From NCBI RefSeq assembly GCF_027943255.1, contig NC_072896.1, positions 45,782,501 through 45,846,500 on the forward strand: a DNA stretch of 64,000 bases, read 5' to 3'. The position numbers and the translations under genes are program-made. The notes under the pieces were generated by a model. That model saw nothing but the letters and a program-made list of their open reading frames with translations. It made no database searches and was not told where the DNA came from. Below are positions 1 to 11,875 of the stretch, one piece after another; the stretch's first letter is position 1; each line of letters begins with the position of its first letter. The DNA is from Anastrepha obliqua. Taxonomy: Eukaryota; Arthropoda; Insecta; Diptera; Tephritidae.

Positions 1-760
1 GTCCGCCGTCTCATCCTCCTCCCCACATGCTGGGCAAAGTGCACTGTCTGAGAGGCCTACCTTTTCCACGTGCTTCGCCCACAGAAAGTGGCCCGTCATC
101 AGTCCAACCAGCTGCCTACAGACCATTCTGCTTAATGATAAGAGGATTTGCGACAGTCGGTCGAACATGACAGGTAACATAAGTTTAGTCCATCTGCAGT
201 CTCTCTCAGTCTGGTAGGCTCGCTTGTGAGTTAAAGTAACCCGTTTTCTAATCGTGGCCTTAATGGCTGCAGAAGGAAGTGACAGAACGGTCTCTGGGTC
301 AAAGAAGTTGACCTGTGAGCACTTCCTAGCTAAGGACTTTGAGATCTCGTTACCCGCGATACCCACGTGTCCCGAGACCCAAGTAAGGAGTTTGAGATCT
401 CGTTACCCGCGATTCGCACGTGTCCCGAGACCCAAGTAAGGAGTTTGAGATCTCGTTACCCGCGATTCGCACGTGTCCCGAGACCCAAGTAAGCATCAGG
501 ATATTATGTCTACCTACATAGTTCACCTGGACTTACAGTACTCAATTACCCTTCAAGTGGTTGAGGGGCTGTCTACGGCCATGAGCGTAGCTTTGCTGTC
601 ACTGCAGACACACACAGATCTGTCTCTCCATCTGTTTTCCACAACAAAGTTCTTCGCTTGAACAGCATACACCTCCGCCTGACACAGATGCGTGCATTCC
701 AAGAGCAAAGTGCAGTTTTGTCCCGCTGGATTTCACGTAGCCACCCGATCTATCTAACAT
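1..760 (-). pseudogene. LINE RNase H and Cys tail, degenerate
   Basis: Read on the minus strand this is the 3' part of the second ORF of an RNase H-bearing non-LTR retrotransposon (I/R1-like). The RNase H glutamate motif QAEVYAV and aspartate motif CSDSKATL lie near 600-690, and the WVSGHVGIAGNE motif near 345-385. About 110 residues further on comes the post-RNase H tail MTGHFLWAKHV followed by CPACGEEDETAD at the window edge. The domain would remove the RNA strand during target-primed reverse transcription. A stop codon follows the aspartate motif and the GHxGIxGNE region is triplicated out of frame, so the gene is dead. The element continues beyond the left edge. Confidence 0.75.
334..492. 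repeat. 53-bp tandem triplication
   Basis: Three consecutive copies of a 53-bp unit, recognisable by gagatctcgttacccgcga at 341, 394 and 447. Copies two and three are nearly identical and copy one differs by a few bases. The unit encodes, on the minus strand, the WVSGHxxIAGNEIS segment of the surrounding RNase H domain. Because 53 is not a multiple of three, each copy changes the reading frame. Confidence 0.92.
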
Positions 761-1269
761 CTTACACCAATGACCAATCTGGTCGAAACTAATATCATTT
801 TCTGGAAATAGGTTTTCTACGACACCGATCGCTGTCATACAAGAGATGCCGAATTTGATGAACGACACCGACAACGGGACTGGAGAGAACCAAACAAACG
901 AATTGATTCAGCGACTTCACTACGAAACTCAGGCAGTTGACAGCGTGTGACTCCTTTATGTAGGCGGTGATAGAAAATATAAAACGCATTTATCATTGCC
1001 TTTTCCAAGATATGATAAAGGATGAGATTTAACCACTTTCTAGAGTTCATACATATATGATAAGGGCCAATAAGCCCGTCCATCAAACCCACGCCTATTC
1101 ATGAAATCTATCTCTATGCATTCTTTATTTTGTCGATCCCATCGAGTAACTTTTTGAAATAGAGTTTCTGTATTTCGAGAGAAGAATTGTTGAAGATACC
1201 AAACGCTCTGTTTTTGTGTTGCGACATTAGAGATGTCGATACCGAAAGCTGTACCTATAAACTCATCGG

Positions 1270-2400
1270 AATAGCCATGAAATGCATTTTTGTAGCAAAT
1301 ACAGCATCAGAAGACAACTTGCAGCTTGTTACACAATTAACTCACACAACCAAGCTGAGTGAAGCGTAAAAATTATCGTTATAGATAATAGGATTGACGT
1401 TGTCCGGAACTGAGTAAAAATGGAAAGCATATGAGAGTCTGATCGAATCGCATATAGAGAAAAGTTTTCTGCACCATTTATGAGATTTAACTGGCAAATA
1501 TTGGCGGGTCGGGTAGCCTTGCATTTTTATTGAACAAATTTACTAATCGACCAACAGCGTGGGAACAGCCCAGCTTAAACCAAAAGCATGGCAACAACTT
1601 GAAATCTTTCATTAATGTGCTTGATGAACTCACTTTAAATAATCGACCGTAGCAAGGGTGGTCTTTGGCAATGGCAAGTCTATTTCGAGTCATCGTATTT
1701 TTTATTATTTCAAACGAATGTTTTCCCTAATACAAACGAACATTTGGATATCAATAGGCTGCCATGAAGAGCATGATGTCAATAAATTTTCGAAATTCAG
1801 CTCCATCTCTTACAAACCGGGTTTCGACATCTTTTTGACGACCATTAAAATTCATTTGCTCGACCAAGGACTAAACACGAAAAAACATATATTATATGAA
1901 ATGTTGAAGCAAGTGCGGTATTACTAAACTCCCCGTACATTTCGAAACTCATCTGTCAAGAAATATTTGAAGCAATCAAAAGTCGCCTTCAATACATTGA
2001 ATTGTGCTGCCATTTCCTTGTGGAATTGGAATATGAGCTCATTCACATGTAGACGCAAATGCTTCTTCTTACAAGTAATTGATTTGAGAGTGGATGAATT
2101 AACTGTTAATTCATTTGAATTACCAACAAAAACACCACTCGTTGGAACAGCAGGTCCACCATCCTCAAATCTAAGCTCAGGGGGAGGCTCACGTCAGCAT
2201 TTGCTTGATTGAGACCGATGAACAGCTGAAGCGCCGGATGAAGTTGAACCAATTAGATCGGAAGTGGATGCAGTTTTTTTCCTCTGATGAAAGAGTTGCA
2301 GTTGAAGTTGCACGGGCTTCAAAATCATCCAGGATCAAATTTATTACATTAATTAATGTATCAGTCTTGTTGAGACATTCGTTAATGTCCTTATGAAAAT
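1270..2400 (-). pseudogene. piggyBac-like transposase remnant
   Basis: Minus-strand pieces in shifting frames match the layout of a piggyBac-family DDE transposase. An acidic, proline-containing N-terminal stretch lies at about 2080-2400. It is followed by FKYFLTDEF (near 1960), a segment resembling YPNVRLYWGK and TMTRNRL (near 1670-1770), YLPVKSHKWCRKLF (near 1450-1510) and YNDNFYASL (near 1350-1385). The last two correspond to the conserved core and the DNxxTS motif of the family. The first catalytic aspartate region is not recognisable and there are several frameshifts and stops. I did not find terminal repeats. Family-level identification is fairly secure; the exact ends are not. Confidence 0.68.
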
Positions 2401-2821
2401 TCAGGCATTCTTCTTCAATTCCTGTATTTCCATCATCGGTTCAAATATCGACAGACTGGCTTACTGAATGGCTAAGAAGCCGGAAATCCAATGCCGGACG
2501 CAGTCGTAAACAGGGGGAAAAAATTAATAATTGAGTTCCAATACTTTTAGGGTGATTCAACAGGTTGATCTGTACCAGAAATTATTTGAGATATGTGAGT
2601 TTTTCAGGCAATATCCGTAAATTTTTACCACAGGTTTTTTACAAACTTAGTCATAAAGCGCTGCGCAGTTGAATAATGCGTTAAGTGATCCAAGCCTTTT
2701 ATGATTATTATTATTATCAGCATTAAGATTTTTTTTGTTCTTGTATTAGTTTTAGTTTCTTGTAATAGCTTTAGTATTATATGTTAATTCTAATAAATAA
2801 ATAAATAAATAAAGATTTTTT
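2401..2821. other. No gene seen; (TAAA)n near the end
   Basis: No coding signal in either strand. A short ataaataaataaataaa run at about 2793-2812 looks like the A-rich tail of a vanished retroelement next to the SINE fragment. Confidence 0.5.
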
Positions 2822-2908
2822 TCACTGCCATCCAGATTAACACCACAAATAGAAGGAGGAGCTCGGCAACACACTCAATAAAAGGGTGTAAGCGCCAATT
2901 AGGCTGTT
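2822..2908 (+). repeat. SINE 3' fragment
   Basis: Contains caccacaaatagaaggagg, agctcggc and gcgccaatta in the same order and spacing as the 3' part of the complete SINE at 49655-49970. The tRNA-derived head is missing, so this is a 5'-truncated copy. Confidence 0.75.
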
Positions 2909-2909
2909 T

Positions 2910-3600
2910 TAGGATTTTTAAAAATTTTAGCACGTTCTCGGGCTTTATTGTTCCATAATTTATATAAATGCGTAGAAATACTACCGAAATGGTGTAACCT
3001 TTTTGGGCTTAGTGCAGGACATTCACATTGATTTTCTGATTGTATTTTGAATTTTTAGTGTCCATTTCATAGAATCAACAGATGATGATGTCAGAGTGAC
3101 CGATTTTGTTTAAGTGATATATCAGTGCGAAAGTAGCTTATCAGAAACGCTTCTGTCCCGCGTTGGATATTGTTTCGCTTGTCGCTGACGGAAAAAATTT
3201 CGCCTATGTTCAACAAATTTTTTTGCTCCCATTCTCTAAGAAATTGGTTAATGGGCTTTTGGAAGACGAGAGAAGGGCTCAGGACTAATTAGATGCATGT
3301 TTGCTCCTCGTCTGGCCAAATTATCAGCCATTTCGCTCTCCTCATATCGCTCATGTCCAATAATACTGTGTTCAAGCTCCCTAACGTGTTCAGGTTCAGG
3401 CAGTTATTTACAGTTTTTGAGGTGCTTACCGTTATTAGAACGGCTTTCAAAATCGCCTGACTATCTGAAAGTATGTGAATGAGGGTTCTTCTCATTTACC
3501 TACGAAGACATTTCCTTTCACATTTGTACATATCTCAATGGCATGTATTTCTGTCTGGAAGACTGTTGTGTAAAAACCCATTGGAATCGATTTTTTGAAT
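2910..3600 (-). pseudogene. LINE RNase H fragment
   Basis: Minus-strand RNase H remnant. TTVFQTEIHAIE (near 3530-3565) is the glutamate motif and HILSDSQAILKAVL (near 3440-3480) the aspartate motif. A degraded GHERYEESEMADNLARRGA (near 3300-3350) matches the GHxGxxGNExAD motif. Further downstream NQCECPALSPKRL (near 2985-3030) is the Cys/CPAL tail typical of I-like LINEs. Stops and frame changes occur throughout. It is a separate copy from the next element upstream because both carry the same domain. Confidence 0.7.
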
Positions 3601-3639
3601 TTAGGCTTATTAGATTAGATTAGAGTTATTGGAGGTTTG

Positions 3640-4800
3640 CTCTTCGATCTCATGGTCTTTTGTACCCTCTGCTCATCAAAGCAGCTCATCCAGACCCATT
3701 TTCTTTATTAAACTTAAGATGCAGCTGGGTTGGACTGAGCGTATGCGTCTTTCTTCTGGCTGCAGATGGCCTAGATTTCTCAACCTACAGCGTTGCTTTC
3801 AAGGATAAAGTGCTTTGGAGTTTCCTGAGACTAGTCGCAGAAGGGACAAAAGTCAGTGAACTGTATCCCGATTTTGTGCAGATGGCTGCCCGTGAGAATT
3901 CTCAATTTATCCTTGGGGAAAGTTATGAGATTTTTAAACCTCTTGTGGTTGTATTGTCTAGTAAGGATTTCGTCTGACGTAGCCTCATAGTTTGGTGCTA
4001 ACTAACCTCTCTTAGCTTTCTCTCATCACTCCTAAGCTTCTGCTTGATGGTGCGTTGTTGTCACATAGAAAATTAGGGCTCGGGTTCTATTAATAACGAG
4101 ACCGCAGCCTCTCTTGCTAATGCGTCCGCTACTTCGTTTCCAGTTACACCACTGTGCCCTGGAAACCAAATAAGCCGGATCCGATTGTGCATACCTAACA
4201 TCTTCAGTTTCTTCATACACTCAAGAGCCAGTGAGGACTTAATCTTATAGGATGATAAAACCTTGAGTGCCGCCTGACTGTCACTCAGCATGGTTATTGA
4301 TCATTCCGGAAGTCCCTGTCTAAGTTAATCTCTGCACAGAGACAGAAGGCATACACGTCCGCTTGGAATATGTTTGGAAAACTACCTATCGGCACAGAAC
4401 GCTTGGTTTTGTGGCCATGCATTCCAGCGCCTATGCCTCTTGGTGTCTTTGAGCCATCTGTGTACCAGTGCAGGATACACTTCTGGAGTTTACTTTCAAA
4501 TGCAGGTGTACTCCCGTTGATCTGTGTAGTTGGGTAAGTGGGAGCTGCAGATTAAGCAATTCCATATTCTTAGATGATATCACTTTTCCTATATCGAATC
4601 CTTCCCTGGTAATATTCAACAGGGCACGCTTGACTGATTGCTGAAAAACTATGTAAGCGGCGTCAGCTCGAGCGTCCCCCTCATCCCAGCTGTGGGACAG
4701 GTCCGCATCGCACCCGAATACAGAATAGGATTATGTTGAAAGTCTTCTAAGATCTTTAAATGTCCTTTCGTATCTCCATTGTTTAGATCGGAGACGACAT
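3640..4800 (-). pseudogene. LINE RNase H and tail (second copy)
   Basis: A better preserved minus-strand RNase H domain. HWYTDGSKTPRG lies near 4430-4460, QADVYAF near 4350, MLSDSQAALKVL near 4260-4290 and WFPGHSGVTGNEVADALARE near 4110-4165. After a frame change the tail RILTGSHLHKIGI with CPFC and SQETPKHFIL follows at 3760-3880. Upstream (4520-4700) is the connecting region after the RT thumb. The order is that of an I-clade LINE ORF2 C-terminus. At least two frame breaks make it nonfunctional. Confidence 0.78.
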
Positions 4801-6839
4801 TTAACCTTAAAGGGCTCAAGCGAGCTTCTTTTTATTATTTGTATTATGAGTTATGGTCCTTCTGGAAGAAGGACATGAATAGATGCTCCAAGAAGTCAGA
4901 TTAGTAGATAACTGAAGAACACAGCAAATATTCCAAAATGTAGATTAGCGTATACACCATAGGAAGAATATGTGAGCTGCGATTTATTTATTTTATTTTT
5001 ATTTTGAAATTATTAAATAAATTCAAGCAAGCACAGCGCTAGCAACAGAGGCTTGCGGCTGAGAGCTGCGAGTTAATATTTTCGGACAAATGGTATTTTA
5101 AGAGAACCTTGCCCATGCCAGAATTATACTCGTATGCTTGCCATTGACCGTCGAGAGATGACTGCTTTTAGAAAAATATTTTCGATATTTCCCCTCCGCA
5201 AGCGGTATCGCACTGAGGACCTGCTGCCAATATGCCACGCACTAAGTGTCGATTTGCATGCTAGGCGAAGCGCTTAGACAGCTGTATAACCGATCAAGCA
5301 GGTTTAAACCTATTGTTGCAGATTTTAAGGCATAAATTTTTAAACAAAGTGACTAGGAAAGAGTAAATAAAATATGAACAATAATTCAACGTAATCGTCA
5401 CACCACAGTTTTGGTGAAATTGGAGAGCTTTAGTGTGAAAAAGCTGCTCTTAATCTGGCACTCAGCCGCCGTCAGTGCCGCATCAAACCAAATGTCTGCT
5501 TCGCACAAAGACCTGCCTTTACGCCCGAGTGTTTCGGTGCATATCTGCGATTATCCTTTCGTCCGCGCGCAACAACGGCTGCTATCGTTCATTTCATATA
5601 TCAGCATGAGTTGGCAAAAAAGTGAGCATCAAATAAGCACTGGCGTACACTCAATGTACAATACAAAAACAACAAACCAAAAAAAAAAAAAATCCTTATC
5701 AGAAGCACACTCAAAAACTGAGCTGGCGGGGTCAGGCGAAAGCAGGAAATGGGATCAGATGAGTAGCAGCGATGTTGGTAAAAGTTGTTGTTGGTGTTTA
5801 TGACCCAAGTTTTCTTGCTGTTGTTCTTTGTATGCTCCTGCAACTCATTCATGAATATTTCGCACACGGAATATATTTGACTCAGCAAAAATATTAACAT
5901 CGATAGCAATAAATCCTCAAGACCATAAATGCGCGAACCATCAAAATCCAAGGAGCAGCGAATGAGAGTGAAGTGCGGATAAATGGCATGGTGGTGGTTG
6001 TCAGGCGAAAAATGAGAGAAACAACAATAGCTGCGTTATGGAGTAAGCATAAATGGCAAACAAGCAGAAATAGCGCGTGTGTATGCATACACATACATAC
6101 TTATGTTGAACACTCAATATGTGCCGGATGATGATGAGGATTGAGAGGGAACGTTTTGGGAGTCTATCGGTTCTGCCTCTTTGTTTGGTGTATAAGTATT
6201 TCACCGAGTAGTACCGTAAGCAACATTTTGGATGATTAAGAAATTCATAATTTTCCAGTGGGTAACTGCTTGTAAATCATTTCATAATTCAGACGATAAA
6301 TTTAAGAATTGAAGAGCTCGTTTTAGAAGGAATACGGAAATATAATAGTTAGTTTTCGTCATGTTTAAAGAGTAGATGAGAGCTAAAACCTTGGCTTGGG
6401 CAATAAAATTGTTCTTTTAATTCATAATTAATTTCACATGGTTTCAACAGAGGCAATGTGCTTAGAGAACCCCAAATTCTCTTACCACCAAAGCAACACA
6501 AATGTTTTCGAATAGGCTCTATCTTCTCTGCATTAAAATGTTGCATATTTCACAGTTGCATCTCGTCGAAAGTTTCTTAAGGCCAAAAGTGCCAACTGTT
6601 GTTGAATATATTCAAGCGTCGCTGCGTAAAGTTTATAAGAGGATTACAAACTATCAAACCAGCAACCGTCTTACCAATTTTGTAAAAAGCGTTTAAGTAT
6701 CGCTGGCTAAACTCTTTTGACCAGATCGTACAAAAAACAAATTGCTCATTCATTTTTGTTTTTGAGTAACTTTTTTACTAAACAAAAAAAAATGTTTGAT
6801 TTATGGAATTTCTTATTTTACCTTTTATAACATTTTAAG
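4801..6839. other. No recognisable gene
   Basis: AT-rich sequence with short homopolymers (A13 at about 5679-5691). A 130-codon open frame at 5411-5803 and an opposing one at 5601-5951 have no domain, no low-stop bias around them and overlap a homopolymer, so I treat them as chance. No RNA gene or repeat boundary was recognised. Confidence 0.45.
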
Positions 6840-6974
6840 CACGCGTCTTCAAATATTCTCTGAAAAAGAGGTCTTTGTTGATTAAATCGGGCGATCTTGC
6901 TGACCACTCCAAATCGTCAAAACAGGATACGTGACTAGGATACGCTTCTTCACAATATCCATTGTGGCCCATGA
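6840..6974 (-). pseudogene. DD41D mariner scrap (tentative)
   Basis: On the minus strand DLEWSARSPDL is followed by DLFFREYLKTRA, resembling the last catalytic segment (WPxRSPDLxxxDFFLWGYLK) of DD41D transposases found elsewhere here. Only about 45 residues are readable. It abuts the truncated 5' end of the mariner at 6975. Confidence 0.4.
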
Positions 6975-7002
6975 CCTACAAAAAGTTTATTGAGATGCTG
7001 CT

Positions 7003-7740
7003 TTAAGGGGGTCTTCTGGTCTCCAGCGAAAAAAAAATCGATTTTTTTTTTTTGCATAATTTTGTTGTATGTGTATGCGAGAATACGCCACAGAAAGGAT
7101 TTTTTGAAAATCGCATTTTTTCACATTTTTCTGGGCACCGAAGTGTACCCTCCTCCGGCCGTTTTATCATAAACTTTATCTTTAAACGCGTTTCCCCGAA
7201 AATCGTGTTTTTTAAGCATTTTGGTCACACTTTTCATAGTAGTTATACTCCGATTTCAATGATTTTGGTCTTAAAAGGTTCGGAAAACTTACCGCTAAGT
7301 TTCCCCGTGTACGATTTTTGAAATTTTTTTTCATTCCATTTTTATAACCTTTTAAAGTTCAAAAAATGAGCAAAAAAAATTTTTTTTTTCAAATTGTTGC
7401 ATAACTTTTGAAAAAAATTTAAAAAAAAAAATCTGTCACGGGAAAACTTAACCAGGGCAACTCTGAAGACAACGCATATCTAATTTTTGCTTTCTGATTA
7501 CCCAGGTGGAAAAACCGTGACCTAAATGGAGACCTGTTTCGTTTGGAGGTGGACGTCTTCAGCGCCATTTCAAGGTCGCGGGTGTTAATTTTTTTCAAAG
7601 TCAAAACCATTTTTTAAAAGCCAAGACATGTACCTTTAAAATAAAAAAATTTTTTTTTTTAAATATTCACAGGATTTGTCACAATCAATCCCCAAAAAAA
7701 CCCTTCATTTCAGGGCCTCGAGACCAGAAGACCCCCTTAA
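7003..7740. mobile_element. TTAA-flanked MITE 1
   Basis: A 730-bp element between two TTAA copies (7003-7006 and 7737-7740) with inverted ends gggggtcttctggtctc. It has no transposase and is rich in A/T homopolymers. TTAA duplication is diagnostic of piggyBac-type transposition. The flanks join to give uninterrupted mariner sequence with one TTAA, which supports the boundaries. A tccgatttcaatgattttgg stretch near 7250 loosely recalls an internal module of the two other TTAA MITEs. Confidence 0.88.
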
Positions 7741-8640
7741 GTAAAACAACGTACCGAGATTGGTTCCGTCGCTTCACAGACGGTGATTTTAATGTTGACG
7801 ACCGTTCGCGTGAAGGAAGGCCAAAAACCTTCGAAGACACTGAATTAGAGGCATTGCTCAAGGAGGATCCGTGTCAAACGCAAGAAGAGCTTGCTTCAGT
7901 GTTAGTAGTTACCCGCCAATCCATTTCCAAGCGATTGTATGCTTTGGGCATGATTCAGAAACAAGGGACTTTGGTTCCTTATGAGTTAAAACCAAGGGAT
8001 GTTTAACGTCGTTTTTTCGGCAAAACAGGAAGGGTTTTCTTCATCGCATCGTGACGGGTGATGAAAAATTGATTCATTATAGCAATTCAAACAAAAGGAA
8101 GCCATGTGGACTGCCCGGTATGCTTCTACGTCGTCGCCTCGACCGAGTATTCACGCTGTGAAGGTTATGCTATAATTTGGTGGGACCAAGTTGGTTTTAT
8201 TTATTATGATCTGTAAAAACCAAGCGAAACCATCACTGGGGATTGGTATCGTCTTCAATTGATGCGATTGAGCCGAGCACTGCGCGAGAAGCGGCCGCAA
8301 TTCGCGGTGAGGCATGAAAAAGTGATTCTACAACATGACAACGCGCGTCTTCACGTTGTCAAACCCGTTAAAATCTACCTGGAAACACTGAAATGGGAAA
8401 TCCTACCCCACCCGCCATATTCTCCAGATATTGCGCCTTCCGATTATCATCTGTTCCGTTCGATGGCACATAATCTAGCTGACCAGACGTTCCCTTCATG
8501 TGAAGACATCAAAAAAATGGCTTGATCCGTGGATAGCCTCAAAAGATGAACAGTTTTAACGCAACGGTATACGAGATCTACCAGAAAGATGGGAAAAAGT
8601 AATATCCAGCGATGTGCAATACTTTCAATGATTCACTTGT
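7741..8640 (+). pseudogene. Mariner transposase (DD34D), decayed
   Basis: Continues the mariner reading beyond the MITE: TTYRDWFRRFTDGDFNVDDR, GRPKTFEDTELEALL, ISKRLYALGMIQKQ, then RIVTGDEK with the first catalytic Asp near 8055. The second catalytic Asp is in LQHDNARLHV (near 8330-8360) and the third in PSDYHLFRSM (near 8440-8465). Stops and small indels separate the pieces. The enzyme would cut at TA and paste; this copy cannot. The C-terminal DEQF and PERWEK motifs are still visible near 8550-8600. Confidence 0.85.
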
Positions 8641-8693
8641 AACCATTTTTTTGGTATAAAGTTGTATTTTCATTAAAAAAACAGTGAGAACTT

Positions 8694-9799
8694 GAATTTG
8701 AATTTGAAAAGGTCGAGCCAAGGAGCACCAGGAGATTTGGTGGGTCCTAAAACACTCAGGCTAAAGAGCCTATTGTATTTAAAGCTCTGGAAAGGGGGTA
8801 GATGGTCAAGGAGGGAAGGAGAAAAGTATCAGAGAAAGAGATAGGAAAGAATAGAGACAGATATAGAGATAGTTAGTCCTGTGAGAATTTTCCAGATTCT
8901 TTGGCAAATCTGTAAATATCCTCCAGTTTTAGAGAACGAATATTACTCATTCTCATGACATCGAAACCCAATACTCGTAGCCTTGCTCTAGCAAAGGCAG
9001 GACACTCACTCGCCTCCTCCAAGCATGATATCTTTCCTTCTAAGGTTTAGTAGAAAGTTTAACAGTTTTCTGTTCGGACTTGTCACAAAACACTTTGCAG
9101 TTCTGCAGCGTTCTTGATTCCTGCGGGACTGATTCCGATTATTGGTTCTGGCCCCTGTGGGGGCACCGTTGATCCACGGTTGGCCAATTCGTCGGCAATT
9201 TCGTTTCCTTGAACACCGGAGTGTCCCGGAACCCATATAAGTACAAGCCTGTTTTGTCTTGCGACAGAATTAAGCTTCTTCTCACATTCTTGAACAATCT
9301 TTGAGGTTTGCCTCGCGTTCTCCAGGGCCTTCAATGCAGCCTGACTGTCACTGAAGACTCCAATCTGTTTCCCGCTCCATCTCCTCTCGATTATCCATTC
9401 GGCTACTTTTAGGATGGCAAAAACTTCTGTTTGGAAAACAGTTGCCATTCCCCCATAGTATAGTGATACTTATTACTATCGTTTAAGTACCATCCGGCTC
9501 CAGACCCGCAACTTAAAGATTTCTCTTTCATCTTCGTGCCAGAAACCATATTTATGGAGTCTACACATTGCTTTTATTGCTTTCTGTTGCATCTTAAGAT
9601 CCAGGGGGAGCAAATCAAGCATAGAATTTAGGGCATCACAAGAGGTTGTACTCATGGCACCCGTGATGCATAAACATACACTTCTTTGCAGCCTGTATAG
9701 TTCCCGGATTGTGGACTTAGCCATGCTCCGTCGCCACCAGACCACAGAAGCGTAAGTGATGATTGCTCTGATAAGTGCTGTGTATATAGTATAATATAT
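8694..9799 (-). mobile_element. 5'-truncated LINE (RT thumb to RNase H)
   Basis: Minus-strand insertion flanked by the 11-bp direct repeat agtgagaactt (8683-8693 and 9800-9810), inside the mariner 3' end. From the 5' side it reads the RT thumb (ITYASVVWWRRSM, LQRSVCLCITGAM; 9476-9799), then RNase H with VFQTEVFAI, FSDSQAALKAL and WVPGHSGVQGNEIADELA (9083-9448), then ECPAFARARLRVL (near 8980). The tail is a short ttcaaa-type repeat at 8694-8710 as seen on plus. It is 5'-truncated, as is usual after incomplete reverse transcription, with a frame break between thumb and RNase H. The domain order suggests a LOA/I-like LINE. Confidence 0.85.
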
Positions 9800-9824
9800 A
9801 GTGAGAACTTAGTTGGGCACCTAA

Positions 9825-11873
9825 TAAGTTTTTGACCAAAAATCGATGTAGTGACATCGCCAGCCACATCCGCTATATTCTCGTTCGAACGATCAGTCGG
9901 GTGGCGGCCACGCCTTGCGAGGTCTCGTGTGGTTCCAGTCTCTTCGAGTCGATTCTATACAAGATTTATAATTTTTGCAAATGACGTTGTACGTCAATCA
10001 TAATTGGCACTTGTGAACTGGACAGCTGCAGTATAGAAACTGACAAACAAGGGAGCGCGCAACAACAAAGGTCGAAATAAATATAAAAAAGTTGTTCAAA
10101 AACAAATTGGGTTGCAAACAATTGCGCCACCTTGTACAAGAATATTTAAGTTTTAGTCGATAATTATAATTTTCGGTTTCATAGAATATGTGGTTATTCA
10201 AAGAAAAAACCTCCTTTTTAACGATACTGCACGAATTTGCATTAAATGCACTTTGAGCGCCAATTTTAATTTTTCTATGCACTTAAGTTCGTACCAAAAT
10301 GTTCATTGGGTAGACTGTTGCTCGCACAACGCATACTTTAGGCAGTTATTTGTTGCGTGTTGCCTGTTTGAGATTTAAACGAAAACGTTTCTGCATTGCC
10401 TCCACTCCTAGCAAAAGCACAATGCCTGGAGCGGCATCAGCGACGTTTCTGCTATAGAAAAACGCAGTTTGTACGCATTTCATCGTTCATTGGTTGGACT
10501 GTCGCCGGTTGAGGATGAGAAAAGATTTGGTATATTCGATAAATCGGTTGAGTAAGCAAAGGGTCACTTGCTGCCGCCAAAATCCCCATTCCTCAATCCA
10601 CAGCAATTCGTTGCTCCCAACCACTCGATTCAATTGTTTGTCGTGCTCCGTTGCTGATTTTCTCTTTCCAATTTTCATTGTTCCTATCCTTTCATAATTC
10701 TTTTTGTTTGTTTTTGTTTTTTTTTTTTTGTTTTTATATACTTGGGATTTCTTCGTAGCTATTTTGTTCGTTTTGTATTTCTGGAAGTCAACATTTTCGC
10801 ACGCAATCAGTTTCGCAAACGATGACACTGCCACAGATTGAACTTTACGTGCTCCGTTAAATCCAACACATTTTTATTGTCATTGTGTTGTGAGTCTTGC
10901 CCCGTATTGTTGCTGTATTGGTAGCCCCTTCCCGTAGTTGCTGTTGTTGTTGTTATTGGCAACATCCGCTTGCCTTCACTTTTGCTTCGATCCAGTTTTG
11001 TTGTATTTTATTGCTGCCATTGGTGTTGTTGCGGTGGTGATGATTGTTGTTGCCAATGCGATTCCCCAATTGTTATTGTTGGTGGCCTGATGTGTGCGTT
11101 CAACCGCTCACCCACCCACCCGCTCGCGTGTTTGGTGATTTGACACAATGGCATTACGATTTTATCTCTTAATTATGTTTTTGTTTTTCGTTGTTTGTTT
11201 GTTTGCGATTTTGCCTTTGACCCTCCCCGCATTCAACCTCTGATGATTACATAGCAAACGTCGGGTTTTATTTGCAGAGTAGAAGTACGGAAGTTCATAA
11301 CCCAGGCCCATAAAGATAAACGGGTATTCAATTTGAAGAAGTTACGCCGTTGAGCACAAAACCCAAGCCATGCAAGTGGAGTCCGCTTGTGGCAACTCAA
11401 TTTTTTGATTAATTTGGCAATTGAACTTTTTGTAAATGTAGAATTTGGGTGACTGTGTATTTATACATAAATATTAAGTTTAGATTGACACATAAAAAGG
11501 ATATAGTTATTATAAGTATAATAATAATGTGCATATGTGCGTGTGTTGGCGTCCCTTTTGCGGCTCTGACATATGAACTTTTATATAGCCGTCCAGGCGA
11601 GTGCGTATGCGCATGAAATATTTGCTGCTAATCCAGAGCACGTGATTTCGAATATGAGTCAATATCCGAAGGTATTTTCGTATGACACTTCATTAATTGG
11701 ATAACGGTAACAACACACACTGAAGCGGAAGCTCTTTTGAAAGTCCTTTCAGGGATGAGTGCAGCACATTATTTATTTTTATTATTATTTAAACCGAATC
11801 TGTTTACTTCCCTTTCATTTGCCTTGCAATTAAAATATGCCAACAAAACATCCTGCACATAAAACTCACATAC
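9825..11873. other. No gene seen; host-like noncoding
   Basis: Nothing coding recognised. Contains short gttgtt-type simple repeats near 10930-11060 and several A/T homopolymers near 10700-10740. A 115-codon frame on minus (10487-10834) is lysine/asparagine-rich and crosses a homopolymer, so it is not called. Confidence 0.45.
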
Positions 11874-11875
11874 TA

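Larger units (their letters stand above)
6975..9824 (+). mobile_element. Mariner copy with two nested insertions
   Basis: The same mariner family as the copy at 39243-40254. It starts 5'-truncated at the ctacaaaaagtttattgaga stretch and ends at the terminal repeat agttgggcacctaa followed by TA. It is interrupted at 7003-7740 by a MITE at a TTAA and at 8694-9799 by a minus-strand LINE. Removing both insertions gives a sequence collinear with the other copy on both sides of each break. The order is therefore mariner first, MITE and LINE later. Confidence 0.85.

Noticed and set aside
3660..3977. 105-codon plus frame
   Set aside because: Antisense to the tail of a minus-strand LINE whose motifs are legible in the other strand.
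5411..5803. 130-codon open frame
   Set aside because: Crosses an A13 tract, has an overlapping opposite-strand frame and no recognisable domain.
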